Shown here one piece after another: positions 42,464-53,209 of a DNA stretch of 64,000 nt. The position numbers and the translations under genes were made by a program. Where the stretch lies: assembly GCA_008501735.1 (NCBI GenBank), contig QQUF01000016.1, positions 62,001 to 126,000 on the forward strand, written 5' to 3'. Positions within the stretch are counted from its first letter, which is position 1. Each line of letters opens with the position of its first letter. The notes under the pieces were generated by a model, which ran no database searches, was not told where the DNA came from, and saw nothing but the letters and a program-made list of their open reading frames with translations. The stretch is from Calditrichota bacterium. Lineage in GTDB: Bacteria; CLD3.

Positions 42464-45400
42464 TTAATTTTTCTCAATTCCGTGTTTGCTGACCTTGCTA
42501 TAAAGAGTTGTTCGACTGATTCCGAGCATTTCAGAGGATTTTTTGTATTCCCAGTTGTTAAGTTCCAGAACTTCTTGAATTACGTGTTTTTCAATGTCAG
42601 ACAAAGTGTAAGTGTTTAAATTGAAATCGCTATTTGAACCTTCTTCGTCAACTAAATCTATCAAATCGGATTTCTCAATCGTGTTGTTGTCGCACAAAAC
42701 AGTCGCTCTTTCAATGATGTTTGAAAGTTGGCGAACATTCCCTGGGAATCCGTAAGTTAAAAGGATTTTCATTGCCATTTTTGAGATTTTGAATTCTTCA
42801 CCCATTCGTTCGGAATTTTCTTTCAAAAAATATCTTGTGAGAGCTTCGACATCGCCTTCACGTTTGGCTAAAGGAGGCAAACTAATTTGAATTACATTGA
42901 GTCGGTAGTAAAGGTCTTCTCTGAAAGTTTTGTCTTTAACCATTTGCATTAAGTCAACATTTGTTGCTGCAATGACTCTGACATTAACTTTTCTTGGAAT
43001 TGCTTCTCCAACTCTTCGGACTTCACGCTCTTGCAAAACACGTAGAAGTTTTGACTGGAAACCAAGACTTGTGTTTGTGATTTCGTCTAAGAAAATTGTG
43101 CCTTCGTTTGCTTCCTCAAAAAGTCCTTTTTTGTCAAAGACTGCTCCCGTAAAAGAACCTTTACTGTGTCCGAAAAGTTCATTCTCAAGTGTTTCAGGAA
43201 GCTCTGAGCAATTGACGGCAATGAAAGATTTGTCCTTCCTTGCTCCGTTGTAGTGGATTGCTTTTGCGATTAATTCTTTTCCTGTTCCGCTTTCTCCTGT
43301 TACGACAACTGTTGAATCGCTCTTTATTACTTTTCCGAGAGTTGCAAAGACTTTTTGCATTGCTTTACTTTCGCCGACAATTCCTGCAAAATGGTATTTT
43401 CTTTGAACTTCTGCTTTGAGTGTTCTGTTTTCCTCTTCGAGTCTTGAGGTAAGTTTTGCATTTTCTAAAGCGATTGCAGCTTGTGAAGCAAAAGCTACAA
43501 TGAAATCAAGGTCTTCGTTGTTCAGAGCTCTTTCGTTACTTCTTTTGTCAACGTAAACAGTTCCAAAGATTTTCCCTGCGAAACTTAAAGGAACACAAAT
43601 GAAAGAGGTAATTTGATATTTTGCAATACTTTGACGTTGTTGGTAACGAGGGTCGCTTTTTGCATTCAGACAAACGACAGGTTTTCCTTTTTGAACAACG
43701 TCGTGGAGAACTGTTTCACTAATTTTATAGGCATCTCTGACAGTTTCAACTTCCGATTTTCCCGTAACTTTTGGAATTAGCTCAGAAGTTGCTTCATCCA
43801 AAAGAAAAATCACTGCGTGTTCTGCATTAACAGCTTCAATGAGAAGGTCAAGAGTTGTTTGCAAGAGTTTTTCTTCATCTCGAATCACGTTCAGTTGTTG
43901 TGAAATCTGAATCAATTTTGTCAAGTAGTGTTGTGCAATCGAAGATTTTTCAGCTTTCTGAGGAGTTCTTCTGAATTCTTCCTCTTTTGGTGGAAGAAAT
44001 TCCGTGTCTGTTTCTTCTGAAATCTTAGGTTGAATTTGTTGAGCTTCCTGTTCTAAGTCTTCAACAGCATTTTGGAGTATTTTTTCGCGGTATTTTTCGT
44101 AAAGTTCAGCCCAATTCTGAATGTCTTTTGAAAGTATCTCGTCGTAAAGTTTGTCTTGTTGGTGTGCTTTTAAAAAACACAAAAACCGTTCTTTATAAAA
44201 TCCACTAAAACCTTGAAGGTATTTTTCTCGCATTCGGTCATTGTCTAAAGATTCAGCAACATTTTCCACTGTTTGAATTGCTTTTTCGGCAGCGGAAAAG
44301 GCTCGGAAAAATTTTTTTTCCTCTTTCGCTAGTCGGATTTCCAATTTCTTTATGTTGATTTCTAACTTTGGAAGCGGAAGATAAGCATAAATTTTTTGAG
44401 CTCCGTCAAGACAAAGGACAGTTCGGTTTAAATTTTTTTCTTCAAGGTAAATTATACCCATTTTCAGGTAATTTTTTGCAATATAAAAATCCAAACGAAT
44501 TTTTTCTGCAATCGAAATAGATTTCTGATAAAATTTTAGTGCCTGTTCAAAATTATTTTGAGACCGGTAAAATTCGCCTAATTCGTAAAGGGCAACTGCT
44601 TCTTCAATGTTTGTAGAATGTTGGTTTGCGATATTTAAAGCTTCTTCTAATTTTGAAAGAATCGTTGTTGCATTAGTTTTTTGGAGTCTGTTAACTCTTG
44701 CGATTCCGATAAGGTTTGAAGAACGTAAGGAATGAAATTTATTGCTTTCGGCAAGCATTAGAGATTTTTCGTAAAAATCGATTGACTCAAGAGGGTTTCT
44801 GAGTTCACTGTAAAGTTTACCAAAATTGTGATAAATCTGAGCTTTTAGTTCGTCGAAAGGAGTTCGTTCCAAACCCGAAATTGCTTTGTTCAAGTGGTCA
44901 ATTGACTTTTTGAAATTTCCAGTGAGCCTGTAAAGTTCGCCAATTTCTGTATGAATTTTAATTTGGAATTCAAAGTTCCCAACTTGTTCAGCTAAAAGAA
45001 GCGAGTGTTCAAAAAATGAAAAAGCATTTTTGTAATGACTCAAGTAGAAATTTGATTTTCCAAGTTTGTAGTAAATGTCGCAGACTGACTCTTGAGTTCC
45101 AAATTTTTGCGAAAGTTCGAGAGCTTTTCTAAAACTGTCAAGTGCAAGTTCAAACTTATTCAACTGAAAATTTATGTTAGCATTTAGCAAAAGTGCTTGA
45201 ATCAGAAGAGTTGGAAATTCCTTTCTCGATTCGTCTCTGAAAATTTCTTTGAGAATTTGCTGAGCCTCTGGGAAATTGCTATGATTCCAAAAGTTTCTTG
45301 CCAAGCTGAGTTTTGTTTTGAAAGCTAATTTGAAGTTTTGGATTTCGGTTGCAATTTCTTTGGAAAGAATCAAGTGGTCAACTGCTACAAGAAAATTGTT

Positions 45401-47821
45401 TTGCGAAATCAAAACGTCTGCAATTCGGTACTCAGTTTTTGCAAGAATATCTTTGTCGTTAATTTTTTTTGCGAGGCTTTTAGCTTGTTCAAGGACTTGA
45501 AAAGCACTTGCGAGTTCACCTGACTTCGTGTAACAAACCCCTTGATAAAGTAAAGCTTTACAAATCAAATTTTCAGATTGGTCTTTTTTGGCAAGTTCGA
45601 CTGCTTCAGCGAGTGCCTTTTGTGCAACCTCATTTCTTTTGAGATTGAAGCAGGAAGTCTTACCGAAAGTTATTGCAGTTTCGATAATTTTTTTGGGGTT
45701 TGAGTATTCGTATTTTGAGCAGTTTTGTAAAAATTTTTGGTAAAGTTCTGATGCTTCTTCGTAACAGGTTATTTCGTAAGAAAAATCTGCTGCAATTGAG
45801 TAGTACCTTAAGGCTTTTCCCCAAGAATCAACTTCTGCAAAGGCATTTGCAAGTGTTATTGCGTTTACTTCTTCACCTTCTTTTTCAAAGTAGTTTGAAA
45901 TTACTTTGAAAGGTTTTTTTCGTGAAAGTTGTTTGTTGACAATTTCTTTTACTTTGAGATGAACAAAAGAATACTCGATTCCGTGTTGAAGGACTTTGCG
46001 AGTCAGGAAATTCTCTTTGACAAGCTCATCTAAAATGTCAATTAATGTTTCTAAAGCAATGTTCGTAAATTCTTTGAGGATTTTTAATCTAAAAGGCTTT
46101 TGGAGACAAGAAGCAAAATGTAAAATTTCCCGTTCTTTTTTTGCTAAAGATTTGAAACGAGTTGTTGTTAATTTTTCAAAAGTTTCGGGGAAAGGAATTT
46201 TGTTGTAATCTTTGATTTTTGAACGCCAAGCATCGTCTTCGCGGTGCAAAATTTCTTCGTTTAGTAAATAAAGAATGCACTCTTCGATGAAAATTGGCAA
46301 ACCGTCAGTTATTTCAAGTAACCTTTTTCCAAACTCTATTGGTTCAGCTTTTAAACCAAGTTTTGAAGCGATTAGAGCTGCCGCTTCAGAAGCATTGAAT
46401 TTTGGAACTTTTAGTTTAATCAAATTGTCATTAAATGAATCGGTTGTTTCTTCTTCAACCGAAGTGGAAAGGAAAAGAGTTACAGAAGATTTTATGAATT
46501 TGCTAACAAGAAATCTGATTAATTTTAAATTTGTAGGTGAAGCAAATTGAATATCTTCAAGAATGAGGATGAAAGCTTTTTCACGAGATATTTTAAGTAA
46601 GAAGTCGGCTAATTTATTAAAAAATTCGAGTTGCTCTTTTTGAGATTGAATTGTTTGATCAAAATCATAGTAATTTCTTAATTCAGGAATGAATTTGACA
46701 AAAACGTTTCCATATTCAAAAATTTCTTCTTGAGTGGCGTATTTTTGGAAACACTTTAGCAAAATCGGTAACCAAGTTCTGAACCCGATTTCGGGATTCG
46801 GAGAAAAATTTTGGTAAATTACTTTGTCTTCTCCAAATTGCAAGTAAAATTCAAATTCTTTGAGTAATCTTGTTTTCCCGATTCCTGACTCACCTGTCAA
46901 AAGAACTGATTTCCCTGTTCCTCTTTTTGCACCTGAGTGAATAATTTTTAGAGTGTTAAGTTGGTCTTTTCGGCTGACAAAATAATTTCCAAGTACATAA
47001 CTTGATTGCTGACCTTTGAGAGGAATTGGTTCAGTCAGAAATTTATTCAAATCTTCAATGACTTCGTTGATTGTTTGGTAACGAATACTTGCGTCCCTTT
47101 CAATCAATTTCATTACAATCTCAGAAAGTTTCTGAGGAATAGCTTTATTTCTGTCAGATGGAGAAGTAACAGGGTTTGTGTTTTTGCCTATGAATTCTGA
47201 AAAGAAATCTTCACCTGAGTAGGGTAGTTCTCCAACCAAAATTTCGTAAAGCACAATTCCAATTGAGTAAAGGTCAGTTTGGAATGAAAAAGGTTGTCCT
47301 TTCAGAATTTCTGGAGGAAGGTATTCTATTGTTCCAGAAATATTTGTAGAACGGAATTCATTAATTCGGTGCGAAAGTCCAAAATCTAAAATTTTTATTT
47401 CATTTTTTTGTGTAACTAAGATGTTTGCAGGTTTTATGTCTCCGTGAATGATTCCGTTAGAATGCACGTATTTGAAAACAGAGAAAATTTGCCTCAAAAA
47501 GTTATAGAATTTTTCGATTTCAAAAGGAATCTGTGTGATTTCCTTACCTTCGATGAATTCCATTATAAAATAAGGAATTCCTCTTTCAGAGTTACGAAAC
47601 TCATAAACGGCAGTGAGATTTTCGTGATTTAATTTGAAAAGAGTGTTGAATTCGAGCCTGAACCTTGTGAGCATTTCTTCGTCTTTTTGGAACTCAGGTG
47701 CAAGGAATTTTAGGACCACTTTTTCTTCTTTTTGCATATCGAAAGCTGCATAAACTTTCGCCATCTCGCTTTCTGCAAAGATTTCGGTAATTTTAAATCT
47801 ATTTTCAATAAAATCAGGCAA
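42464..47821 (-). CDS. Second giant Ser/Thr kinase-ATPase-TPR-GAF-sigma54 activator-Fis fusion
   Basis: 1785 residues from a TTG start with a GGAG site about 11 bases upstream. Order: protein kinase (1-270; Lys38; catalytic HGDIKPAN 126-133, a non-RD form; DFG 146-148; the glycine-rich loop is missing, AESEMAKVY); AAA/STAND ATPase (Walker A GESGIGKT 310-317); long TPR array (about 640-1230); GAF (about 1300-1470); sigma54 AAA+ (Walker A from 1509; GSFTGA 1555-1560 in place of GAFTGA); Fis helix-turn-helix (about 1737-1785). Same plan as the protein at 16478 but diverged throughout. Its stop codon lies in an AATTAAG heptad repeat. Confidence 0.93.
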   Translation of the reverse strand: MPDFIENRFKITEIFAESEMAKVYAAFDMQKEEKVVLKFLAPEFQKDEEMLTRFRLEFNTLFKLNHENLTAVYEFRNSERGIPYFIMEFIEGKEITQIPFEIEKFYNFLRQIFSVFKYVHSNGIIHGDIKPANILVTQKNEIKILDFGLSHRINEFRSTNISGTIEYLPPEILKGQPFSFQTDLYSIGIVLYEILVGELPYSGEDFFSEFIGKNTNPVTSPSDRNKAIPQKLSEIVMKLIERDASIRYQTINEVIEDLNKFLTEPIPLKGQQSSYVLGNYFVSRKDQLNTLKIIHSGAKRGTGKSVLLTGESGIGKTRLLKEFEFYLQFGEDKVIYQNFSPNPEIGFRTWLPILLKCFQKYATQEEIFEYGNVFVKFIPELRNYYDFDQTIQSQKEQLEFFNKLADFLLKISREKAFILILEDIQFASPTNLKLIRFLVSKFIKSSVTLFLSTSVEEETTDSFNDNLIKLKVPKFNASEAAALIASKLGLKAEPIEFGKRLLEITDGLPIFIEECILYLLNEEILHREDDAWRSKIKDYNKIPFPETFEKLTTTRFKSLAKKEREILHFASCLQKPFRLKILKEFTNIALETLIDILDELVKENFLTRKVLQHGIEYSFVHLKVKEIVNKQLSRKKPFKVISNYFEKEGEEVNAITLANAFAEVDSWGKALRYYSIAADFSYEITCYEEASELYQKFLQNCSKYEYSNPKKIIETAITFGKTSCFNLKRNEVAQKALAEAVELAKKDQSENLICKALLYQGVCYTKSGELASAFQVLEQAKSLAKKINDKDILAKTEYRIADVLISQNNFLVAVDHLILSKEIATEIQNFKLAFKTKLSLARNFWNHSNFPEAQQILKEIFRDESRKEFPTLLIQALLLNANINFQLNKFELALDSFRKALELSQKFGTQESVCDIYYKLGKSNFYLSHYKNAFSFFEHSLLLAEQVGNFEFQIKIHTEIGELYRLTGNFKKSIDHLNKAISGLERTPFDELKAQIYHNFGKLYSELRNPLESIDFYEKSLMLAESNKFHSLRSSNLIGIARVNRLQKTNATTILSKLEEALNIANQHSTNIEEAVALYELGEFYRSQNNFEQALKFYQKSISIAEKIRLDFYIAKNYLKMGIIYLEEKNLNRTVLCLDGAQKIYAYLPLPKLEINIKKLEIRLAKEEKKFFRAFSAAEKAIQTVENVAESLDNDRMREKYLQGFSGFYKERFLCFLKAHQQDKLYDEILSKDIQNWAELYEKYREKILQNAVEDLEQEAQQIQPKISEETDTEFLPPKEEEFRRTPQKAEKSSIAQHYLTKLIQISQQLNVIRDEEKLLQTTLDLLIEAVNAEHAVIFLLDEATSELIPKVTGKSEVETVRDAYKISETVLHDVVQKGKPVVCLNAKSDPRYQQRQSIAKYQITSFICVPLSFAGKIFGTVYVDKRSNERALNNEDLDFIVAFASQAAIALENAKLTSRLEEENRTLKAEVQRKYHFAGIVGESKAMQKVFATLGKVIKSDSTVVVTGESGTGKELIAKAIHYNGARKDKSFIAVNCSELPETLENELFGHSKGSFTGAVFDKKGLFEEANEGTIFLDEITNTSLGFQSKLLRVLQEREVRRVGEAIPRKVNVRVIAATNVDLMQMVKDKTFREDLYYRLNVIQISLPPLAKREGDVEALTRYFLKENSERMGEEFKISKMAMKILLTYGFPGNVRQLSNIIERATVLCDNNTIEKSDLIDLVDEEGSNSDFNLNTYTLSDIEKHVIQEVLELNNWEYKKSSEMLGISRTTLYSKVSKHGIEKN

Positions 47822-47836
47822 AAAAGAAACTCCGTT

Positions 47837-47857
47837 TCTAATGATTAACCATTAGTT
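47837..47857 (-). repeat. TTAATCA-type repeat upstream of the second giant kinase
   Basis: On the minus strand: CTAATGG-TTAATCA-TTAGAAA, in the leader of the gene starting at 47821. Confidence 0.5.
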
Positions 47858-47906
47858 TATTTTACTCTCAAAGTTTTCTAAACTTTCATCATTAATTTAA
47901 ATAACA

Positions 47907-47941
47907 AATTAAGAATTAAGAATTAAGAATTAAGAATTATT
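47907..47941. repeat. (AATTAAG)n tandem heptad repeat
   Basis: Four perfect AATTAAG units (47907-47934) and a partial fifth in the 195-base gap between the giant kinase gene and the HAD nucleotidase gene. TAA occurs in every unit on both strands. The same heptad occurs at the stop of the gene at 42464 and inside the signal peptide region at 50314-50348. Confidence 0.85.
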
Positions 47942-48016
47942 GCTTACGACTGAAAATGAAGATTTTTTAAAGGTCATTGAACGAAGCGAAAACGACCAAT
48001 TATTAATCAATTAGAA

Positions 48017-49495
48017 TTAGATTTCGTGTGGCATTAATTCCATTGGCGAACGAAAATATTTACCATTCTCGTAGGCGAGTAAGTTGCTGACTCGACTTGT
48101 GTAGATGCAAGCAAAGTCTTTAACTTGGTCGCCAAAACGACTGTTGAAGTTTCCGCATTTGAACAAAAGTCCCCAATTCAAATTGTAAACCGATTCGATT
48201 TCAGCTTCCAATTTTCTGATTTGGACTAAAGTTTGAGTTACTTCTTGTTCTTTGAGTTGAAACTCATTGAGGTGTTCACCGATTCTTTTATCAATTTCGA
48301 TTAAGTCTTCTTCTTCCATTTTACGATAATCGTTTTCTTTGATAGAGCTTAGATGATTTATTTTTTGGTTTAGGCTTGTTGCCTCTTCGATGAGTTTGTT
48401 GTTTTGCTCACGAACTTCAAGCATTTCTCTTTGTTTTGTTTCGATTTTACGACTAACACTTACTTCGTGTTCAAGTTCGTAAATTATCATCGCAGTTCTC
48501 CAACCCAAATCGCGTTTTGAACGCATAATATCACCGTAAGTGTGGTCACCAAAATATAAAATTTTGTCGCCGTTTTGTTTGATGAGTTTTTCTAATTCTT
48601 CAGCATTTCCACCTTTGAAAATTTTGTTTGGCTTAATTTTCTCATTTTTGTGTTCAACTTTTTCCAAGCTTGTTCCGTGTGTAAAAAACTTTGGCTTCTT
48701 AGAGTAGCAAAAAACTAAATTGAAGTATTCTGTCCAATGAGTGAATTCTTCTTTTTTATTTTGTAAAAGGTGATTCATAACTGCGTCGGTGTAAAACCAT
48801 TCAGAGTTTGTGAGAATGAAAAGTTTTTTCCCCGCCTTGCGAAATTTCTCAAGAGTTAGTGCAAGTTTTGGGTCGAAAATAAAATATTTATCCAAGTTCT
48901 GAATTACTTGTTCCTTTATAGAACCGTCTTTGTGAGAAAGGTCAACTGTCTCACGAATGTCTTTATAAAGTTTTGCGTAGTCTAAATTTGTCTTCTTTGC
49001 TGTTTCTTCAAAGTAGTCAACGATTTGTGCGTAAAGTGAAATTTCAGGCAGTGCGAAAAGTGTGTCAACTGATTCGAATCTTTTTTCTGCAAATGAAACT
49101 GTTACGTTAGAATAAGTTTGCTTACGAACAATTCTTTTGAGTCGCTTTTGTCCGTGAAAAGCCTCTGAAACGTAGCCGTACTGATTTGCCTTCAGAATGT
49201 TTCCTGTTTGAGTGTCAACAATTAAACCGCGAATCAAAAAATTAGGATTGTAGCTCAACTCCAAAATTGCTTTGGGAAATCCTTTTTCGGTAACGAGTTT
49301 TTGTTTTGCAATTGAGTAACAGAGTTCGTCAAAAGTCTGCAAATTATAAATTGCTAAAGTGTGATCAAGGTCGAAGCCAATAACTTCAATATTTCCCATT
49401 TTTAGGTTTCGAGCAACAAAAACACGCTTTTCTTTTTCAATCTCTTGTTCACCAAGCGAAGAAATGTTTGCAAGTGGAGTCGGTAAAAATGGCAA
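48017..49495 (-). CDS. HAD-family 5'-nucleotidase (NT5/HAD-IG type)
   Basis: 492 residues from a proposed TTG at 49495. Family members begin with a VF(V)xRNL block just before the catalytic loop, present here (RVFVARNLKMGNIEVIGFDLDHTLA), so the ATG at residue 33 (49399) would cut conserved sequence. The DxD nucleophile pair is Asp42 and Asp44; motif II is FILTNSEWFY and motif IV YFGDHTYGDI. A coiled coil (about 370-440) follows. It probably hydrolyses purine nucleotides. It lies 11 bp after the pentaheme cytochrome gene. Confidence 0.8.
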   Translation of the reverse strand: MPFLPTPLANISSLGEQEIEKEKRVFVARNLKMGNIEVIGFDLDHTLAIYNLQTFDELCYSIAKQKLVTEKGFPKAILELSYNPNFLIRGLIVDTQTGNILKANQYGYVSEAFHGQKRLKRIVRKQTYSNVTVSFAEKRFESVDTLFALPEISLYAQIVDYFEETAKKTNLDYAKLYKDIRETVDLSHKDGSIKEQVIQNLDKYFIFDPKLALTLEKFRKAGKKLFILTNSEWFYTDAVMNHLLQNKKEEFTHWTEYFNLVFCYSKKPKFFTHGTSLEKVEHKNEKIKPNKIFKGGNAEELEKLIKQNGDKILYFGDHTYGDIMRSKRDLGWRTAMIIYELEHEVSVSRKIETKQREMLEVREQNNKLIEEATSLNQKINHLSSIKENDYRKMEEEDLIEIDKRIGEHLNEFQLKEQEVTQTLVQIRKLEAEIESVYNLNWGLLFKCGNFNSRFGDQVKDFACIYTSRVSNLLAYENGKYFRSPMELMPHEI

Positions 49496-49506
49496 TTTTT
49501 TAATCC

Positions 49507-50382
49507 TTAATTTTTTAATCTTTTTAGTTTGAGTCCAAGTAAAAGAACAATTCCAAAAGTCAGAAACCAAACAATCCAAACAAAATTTTCACGTTGGCTT
49601 TGAGTTGATTTTGCTTTTTCAAGAATCTTTTTCGTTTGTGCAATTTTAGTTTTTGCGGAATCTAAACCTTTGTTGACTAAATCCAATTCGAGTGAGTGAA
49701 GGTTCTGAACTAAGTATTTTTTCACTCTTAAATTTTCTTTTGCGAGGTCAATTTCAGTTTGAGTAAGTAAAGTCTTTTCGTCCTGCAAGTAAACCAAATC
49801 TTTTTCCAAAGTGGCAAAGTCATTTTGAGTTTCTTCTAAAAGTCTCGCCAAATTTTTCCCGTAATCAACTTCTGCAATTCCTTCTGCGTGGCATTTCTGA
49901 CACTTGTTCTCCAAAATCATTGAAGTCGGTTTTTGGATTCCGTGAACTCCGTGACATTCAAGACAACCTTTGAACTTTTTGTTTTGTGAAGGAGCAAAGT
50001 GAATGCTCAAATCGAAATTATCCGAAATTTCTTTGTGGCATCTTCCACAGAATTCAGAAACTTTGTCAGCAGTTGGAGAACTTTCCCAATCAGGAGCGTC
50101 GTACATTCCTGAAAATTCGTCTCTTCCGTCAAGATTTCCACCGTGACAGTCTGTACAAATCATTTCGTATTTTTGAAAATGAATGTCGTTTTTAAATTTG
50201 TCGTAAATTTTTTCACCTTCAGGATAAAATTTACCGTTGTGGCATTCCACACAACCTGAATTTTCAACTTTTTCTTTTAGTTCGAAACTTTGGCAGAAAG
50301 CAGAACTTAACAGAATTAAGAATTGGAAATTAAGAATTAAGAATTTTAGGTTTGGTGTAGAAGGAAAAACTCGTTTTCTCAT
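49507..50382 (-). CDS. Membrane-anchored pentaheme cytochrome c
   Basis: 291 residues with five CxxCH haem sites (CVECH, CTDCH, CGRCH, CLECH, CQKCH). Then comes a helical region and a C-terminal anchor (IVWFLTFGIVLLLGLKL), with a signal peptide at the N-terminus. The ATG at 50382 overlaps the cytochrome b stop (ATGA). With Rieske and cytochrome b it forms a quinol-oxidising complex in which this protein would pass electrons on. The signal peptide core FLILNFQFLILLSS is encoded by a heptad repeat. Its stop is followed by AATTAAG-like sequence. Confidence 0.9.
   Translation of the reverse strand: MRKRVFPSTPNLKFLILNFQFLILLSSAFCQSFELKEKVENSGCVECHNGKFYPEGEKIYDKFKNDIHFQKYEMICTDCHGGNLDGRDEFSGMYDAPDWESSPTADKVSEFCGRCHKEISDNFDLSIHFAPSQNKKFKGCLECHGVHGIQKPTSMILENKCQKCHAEGIAEVDYGKNLARLLEETQNDFATLEKDLVYLQDEKTLLTQTEIDLAKENLRVKKYLVQNLHSLELDLVNKGLDSAKTKIAQTKKILEKAKSTQSQRENFVWIVWFLTFGIVLLLGLKLKRLKN
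50314..50348. repeat. Heptad repeat inside the cytochrome c signal peptide
   Basis: Five in-phase units on the plus strand: AATTAAG, AATTGGA, AATTAAG, AATTAAG, AATTTTA. On the coding strand they give a 7-residue repeat (FLILNFQ, FLILLSS). Confidence 0.75.
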
Positions 50383-51512
50383 TTTGATACCTCGTAAGGA
50401 ATTCCGAGAATGTCGAAGTGGTAGCTTCTGCCGAAAATTGTAAAAGTGCTTTCCGAGCAGTAACCTAAAATTCCAAGAAGAATTACGCAAAAGACGAAAA
50501 TTATTCCTAAAGTCAAAATTAATTTTCGCTTAGAATTTTGTTTTTCAGGATTTTTGTCTAAAAGTGGGAGCAAGAAAATTACAAAAGTAACTAATCCTAA
50601 AATGAACAAGCCAACACTTTCAGGGAAATATTTTAGGAATTGAAAAATCGGTAAAAAATACCATTCTGGTTTAATTCCAAGTGGAGTTTCAAAAGGGTTT
50701 GCTTTTTCGCCAAGTTCAATCGGAAAGTAAACTGCCAAAGTAAAAAGCAAAGCTAAACCTAAGTAGAAGAAAATTGACTCTTTCAGAAAATGATTTGGAT
50801 AAAATTTTTCTCCTCCTTTTGCAAGTAATTCTGATTCGGGGATTTCAGATTCGCCAATTTTTTTACCTTGAGAAATTCCAAAATAACGCATCAAAAAAAT
50901 GTGAATCGGAATTAGCAAAAGCAAAGCAAGAGGAAGCAAAATTATGTGAATCACGAAGAATCTACTCAAAGTTGAGTCATTTACCATTTCTCCGCCTCTA
51001 AGAAAGTTGGCGATAAATTCACCAACAAAAGGGATGGAAGAAGGAACTTCGGTTGCAACGACTGTTCCCCAAAAAGCAGTTTGATTCCAAGGCAAAAGGT
51101 AACCTGTGAAGCCAAAAGCTAAAATTATCAGAAGCAAAGCAAAACCGATGAGCCAGTTTACTTCACGTGGTTTTTTGTAGCCACTTGTCCAAAAAACTTT
51201 TAGGAAGTGAAGTAGAACTAAGACAACAATGAAAGTTGCTCCCCAAGAATGAAACTGCCTAAAAAGCCAACCGAAAGGAACTTCGAGCATTATTTTTTGC
51301 AAACTGTCAAAAGCTTCTGAAACTGTTGGCTTGTAATGGAAAAGAAGAATTATCCCTGTGAAAATTTGTAAAAGTAAAAATGCAATTGCAACTCCGCCAA
51401 AAGTATAACCAATTCCTTTTGCGTTTGGAGGCTGTGGTTTTTCCAAATGTTTCTTGAGAAAATTTGTGAACTTCTCAATTTCAAAACGTTCTTCTAACCA
51501 AGTTCTAAGCAT
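50379..51512 (-). CDS. Cytochrome b (b6-type haem spacing, fused C-terminal part)
   Basis: 377 residues with about eight membrane helices. Haem ligands are His88/His102 and His189/His204, so the second pair is 15 apart as in cytochrome b6 rather than 14 as in mitochondrial cytochrome b. The Qo motif PEWY is present (IKPEWYFLP), so the subunit-IV-like half is fused. Start at ATG 51512 ([10 protein letters not shown]), overlapping the Rieske stop by 8 bp. It oxidises quinol in the cytoplasmic membrane. Confidence 0.93.
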   Translation of the reverse strand: MLRTWLEERFEIEKFTNFLKKHLEKPQPPNAKGIGYTFGGVAIAFLLLQIFTGIILLFHYKPTVSEAFDSLQKIMLEVPFGWLFRQFHSWGATFIVVLVLLHFLKVFWTSGYKKPREVNWLIGFALLLIILAFGFTGYLLPWNQTAFWGTVVATEVPSSIPFVGEFIANFLRGGEMVNDSTLSRFFVIHIILLPLALLLLIPIHIFLMRYFGISQGKKIGESEIPESELLAKGGEKFYPNHFLKESIFFYLGLALLFTLAVYFPIELGEKANPFETPLGIKPEWYFLPIFQFLKYFPESVGLFILGLVTFVIFLLPLLDKNPEKQNSKRKLILTLGIIFVFCVILLGILGYCSESTFTIFGRSYHFDILGIPYEVSK

Positions 51513-51945
51513 TTTTAGTTTCCACCAAAACGAGATTATTTTTTTGTTCTTTAAGCAGGAAAGTCTCAAGTGGTTTGTTTGCAGGTTTTCTTATCACAGT
51601 TCCATTTTCGTCAAATTCTGCACCGTGACAAGGGCAACTAAAAATATTACGTTTTTCATTTAATTTAACTGAACAACCTAAATGAGTGCATTTGGTAGAA
51701 ATGGCTTTCCAATTCCCTTTAGACTCTTTTTTTACCAAAACTTGTTTACCATTTAAAAAGCCCTGAATAGAATTTTGTGGAGTTTTAGACAAATCAATTT
51801 TTTGCCCGTTTGAATTTGTGAGAATTTTTTTTGAGATTTTTGAGTTTATGGGTGCAAGACTTGCAAAACCAAGAAGCCCAAAGAGTGTAGCAGTTAACCC
51901 AAAGATTACAGAAATACTTTTATCTAAGAAAGTGCGTCTAATCAC
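51505..51945 (-). CDS. Rieske iron-sulfur protein
   Basis: 146 residues. The [2Fe-2S] ligands are Cys86 and His88 (CTHLGC) and Cys104 and His107 (CPCHG); Cys91 and Cys106 form the stabilising disulfide. The N-terminus [10 protein letters not shown] with a hydrophobic helix is a twin-arginine signal anchor, the usual route for folded Rieske proteins. First gene of the Rieske-cytochrome b-cytochrome c operon; it is divergent from the gene at 52093. Confidence 0.94.
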   Translation of the reverse strand: MIRRTFLDKSISVIFGLTATLFGLLGFASLAPINSKISKKILTNSNGQKIDLSKTPQNSIQGFLNGKQVLVKKESKGNWKAISTKCTHLGCSVKLNEKRNIFSCPCHGAEFDENGTVIRKPANKPLETFLLKEQKNNLVLVETKNA

Positions 51946-52092
51946 GAAAAGACTTTTAATTTTGTTTTAATTAAATGTAATTTAAAATTACTTTTCTTAA
52001 TTTAGCTTTTGGCTTAAATTTATAAAATTCAAGAAAAGCTAAGAATTAGAAAAATAACTCAAGGAATTTAACTTAAAGAAGGTATAAAATTT

Positions 52093-53199
52093 ATGAAAAT
52101 CAAAAGCTACTTTTTCTTAACTGCGGTGGTCTTTCTGTGCTTTGCAAAAGTAAATGCACAAACCGCATCGATTTCTGTAAGTCCGACGGCAACGACTTAT
52201 GATATTTTTCCGACATCAAGTTTCAATTTTGCTGACCCGGAATTTAGTACTGTTTACTTTACTTTAAATGTAACTGCAAGTATTCCAAGTGTAACAGTTA
52301 GGGTAGATGTTGCTTTACAATCTCAAATTGCAACTGGAGCACTTGCGAGTGGAACAGCTTTAGTTCCTTTAAATGCTTCTGGGAACGGTTTCACTAAAAC
52401 ATTGTCAAGTACAAGATTTAATGACTTGATGGGTAATAGTTATCAAATTGATGACAATGTTCAGACAGATATTGAAGATGCAATATTGGAAACTTCTTTA
52501 GTTCCTTCGGGGCAATTGACTTTTACTTTTACCGTTTTGGACGGCGGAAATGTTATTTCGAATTCTCCAGCAACTCTTGTAATGACTCTTCAGAACAATA
52601 CTCAGCTTAACCTATTGAGTCCAAACACTGGAGATGTTTCTTCGACGACTTTTCCATTTTTCCAATGGGCTTCAGATTTGAATGATTTTGACATAATTAT
52701 TTCTGAAACTTATTCTGACCCACTCGGAGAAGCTGGGGAAGCAAATCTTAACTCTTTAGTCTTTCCTGCTCACAAGAATTACATTAATGGTTCTTCTTTA
52801 CAATTTCCTGCAAATCCTGCTGCTGGTGGAAGACATTTACAGCAAGGAAAAAAATATTACTGGCAAATAATCGCAAATGCAAATACTCCAAGTGGAAATG
52901 CTCAAATCCGTAGTGAAATTTGGGAATTTACAGTTGCTGACGGTTCTGGTAGTGGAACTTCTGGAAGTGAAAGGCAAATTGTTCAAGATAGAACTAAAAA
53001 TGCTTTAATTAGCGGTGCAGATAATTCAGGTTTAGAACTTGGTAATGCTGCTTTAAACCTTTTGGACAATGCTACTTTGCAACAGATTTTATCTGGTCAA
53101 GGAACAAGTGAAACTCCTCTTACGTTTGAGCAAATTTTACAAATTCTTGAAGCAATTGAAAATGGTAATTATGAAGTTATTAGTATTACAGTAGAGTAA
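52093..53199 (+). CDS. Hypothetical secreted protein, envelope operon gene 1
   Basis: 368 residues with a signal peptide (FLTAVVFLCFAKVNA). The middle part (about 175-300, LLSPNTGDVSSTTFPFFQWASD ... KYYWQIIANANTPSGNAQIRSEIWEFTV) looks like an Ig or fibronectin-type beta-sandwich, with a helical tail at the C-terminus. No catalytic motif is seen. AAGAAGG precedes the ATG. It is 10 bp before the FecR-domain gene and probably belongs to the same surface complex. Confidence 0.6.
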   Translation: MKIKSYFFLTAVVFLCFAKVNAQTASISVSPTATTYDIFPTSSFNFADPEFSTVYFTLNVTASIPSVTVRVDVALQSQIATGALASGTALVPLNASGNGFTKTLSSTRFNDLMGNSYQIDDNVQTDIEDAILETSLVPSGQLTFTFTVLDGGNVISNSPATLVMTLQNNTQLNLLSPNTGDVSSTTFPFFQWASDLNDFDIIISETYSDPLGEAGEANLNSLVFPAHKNYINGSSLQFPANPAAGGRHLQQGKKYYWQIIANANTPSGNAQIRSEIWEFTVADGSGSGTSGSERQIVQDRTKNALISGADNSGLELGNAALNLLDNATLQQILSGQGTSETPLTFEQILQILEAIENGNYEVISITVE

Positions 53200-53209
53200 G
53201 GGAATTAAA

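Noticed and set aside
47907-47941. CRISPR-like or phase-variation array
   Set aside because: Units are 7 bp without spacers, and it lies in a non-coding gap, so neither a CRISPR nor a frame-switching repeat in a gene.
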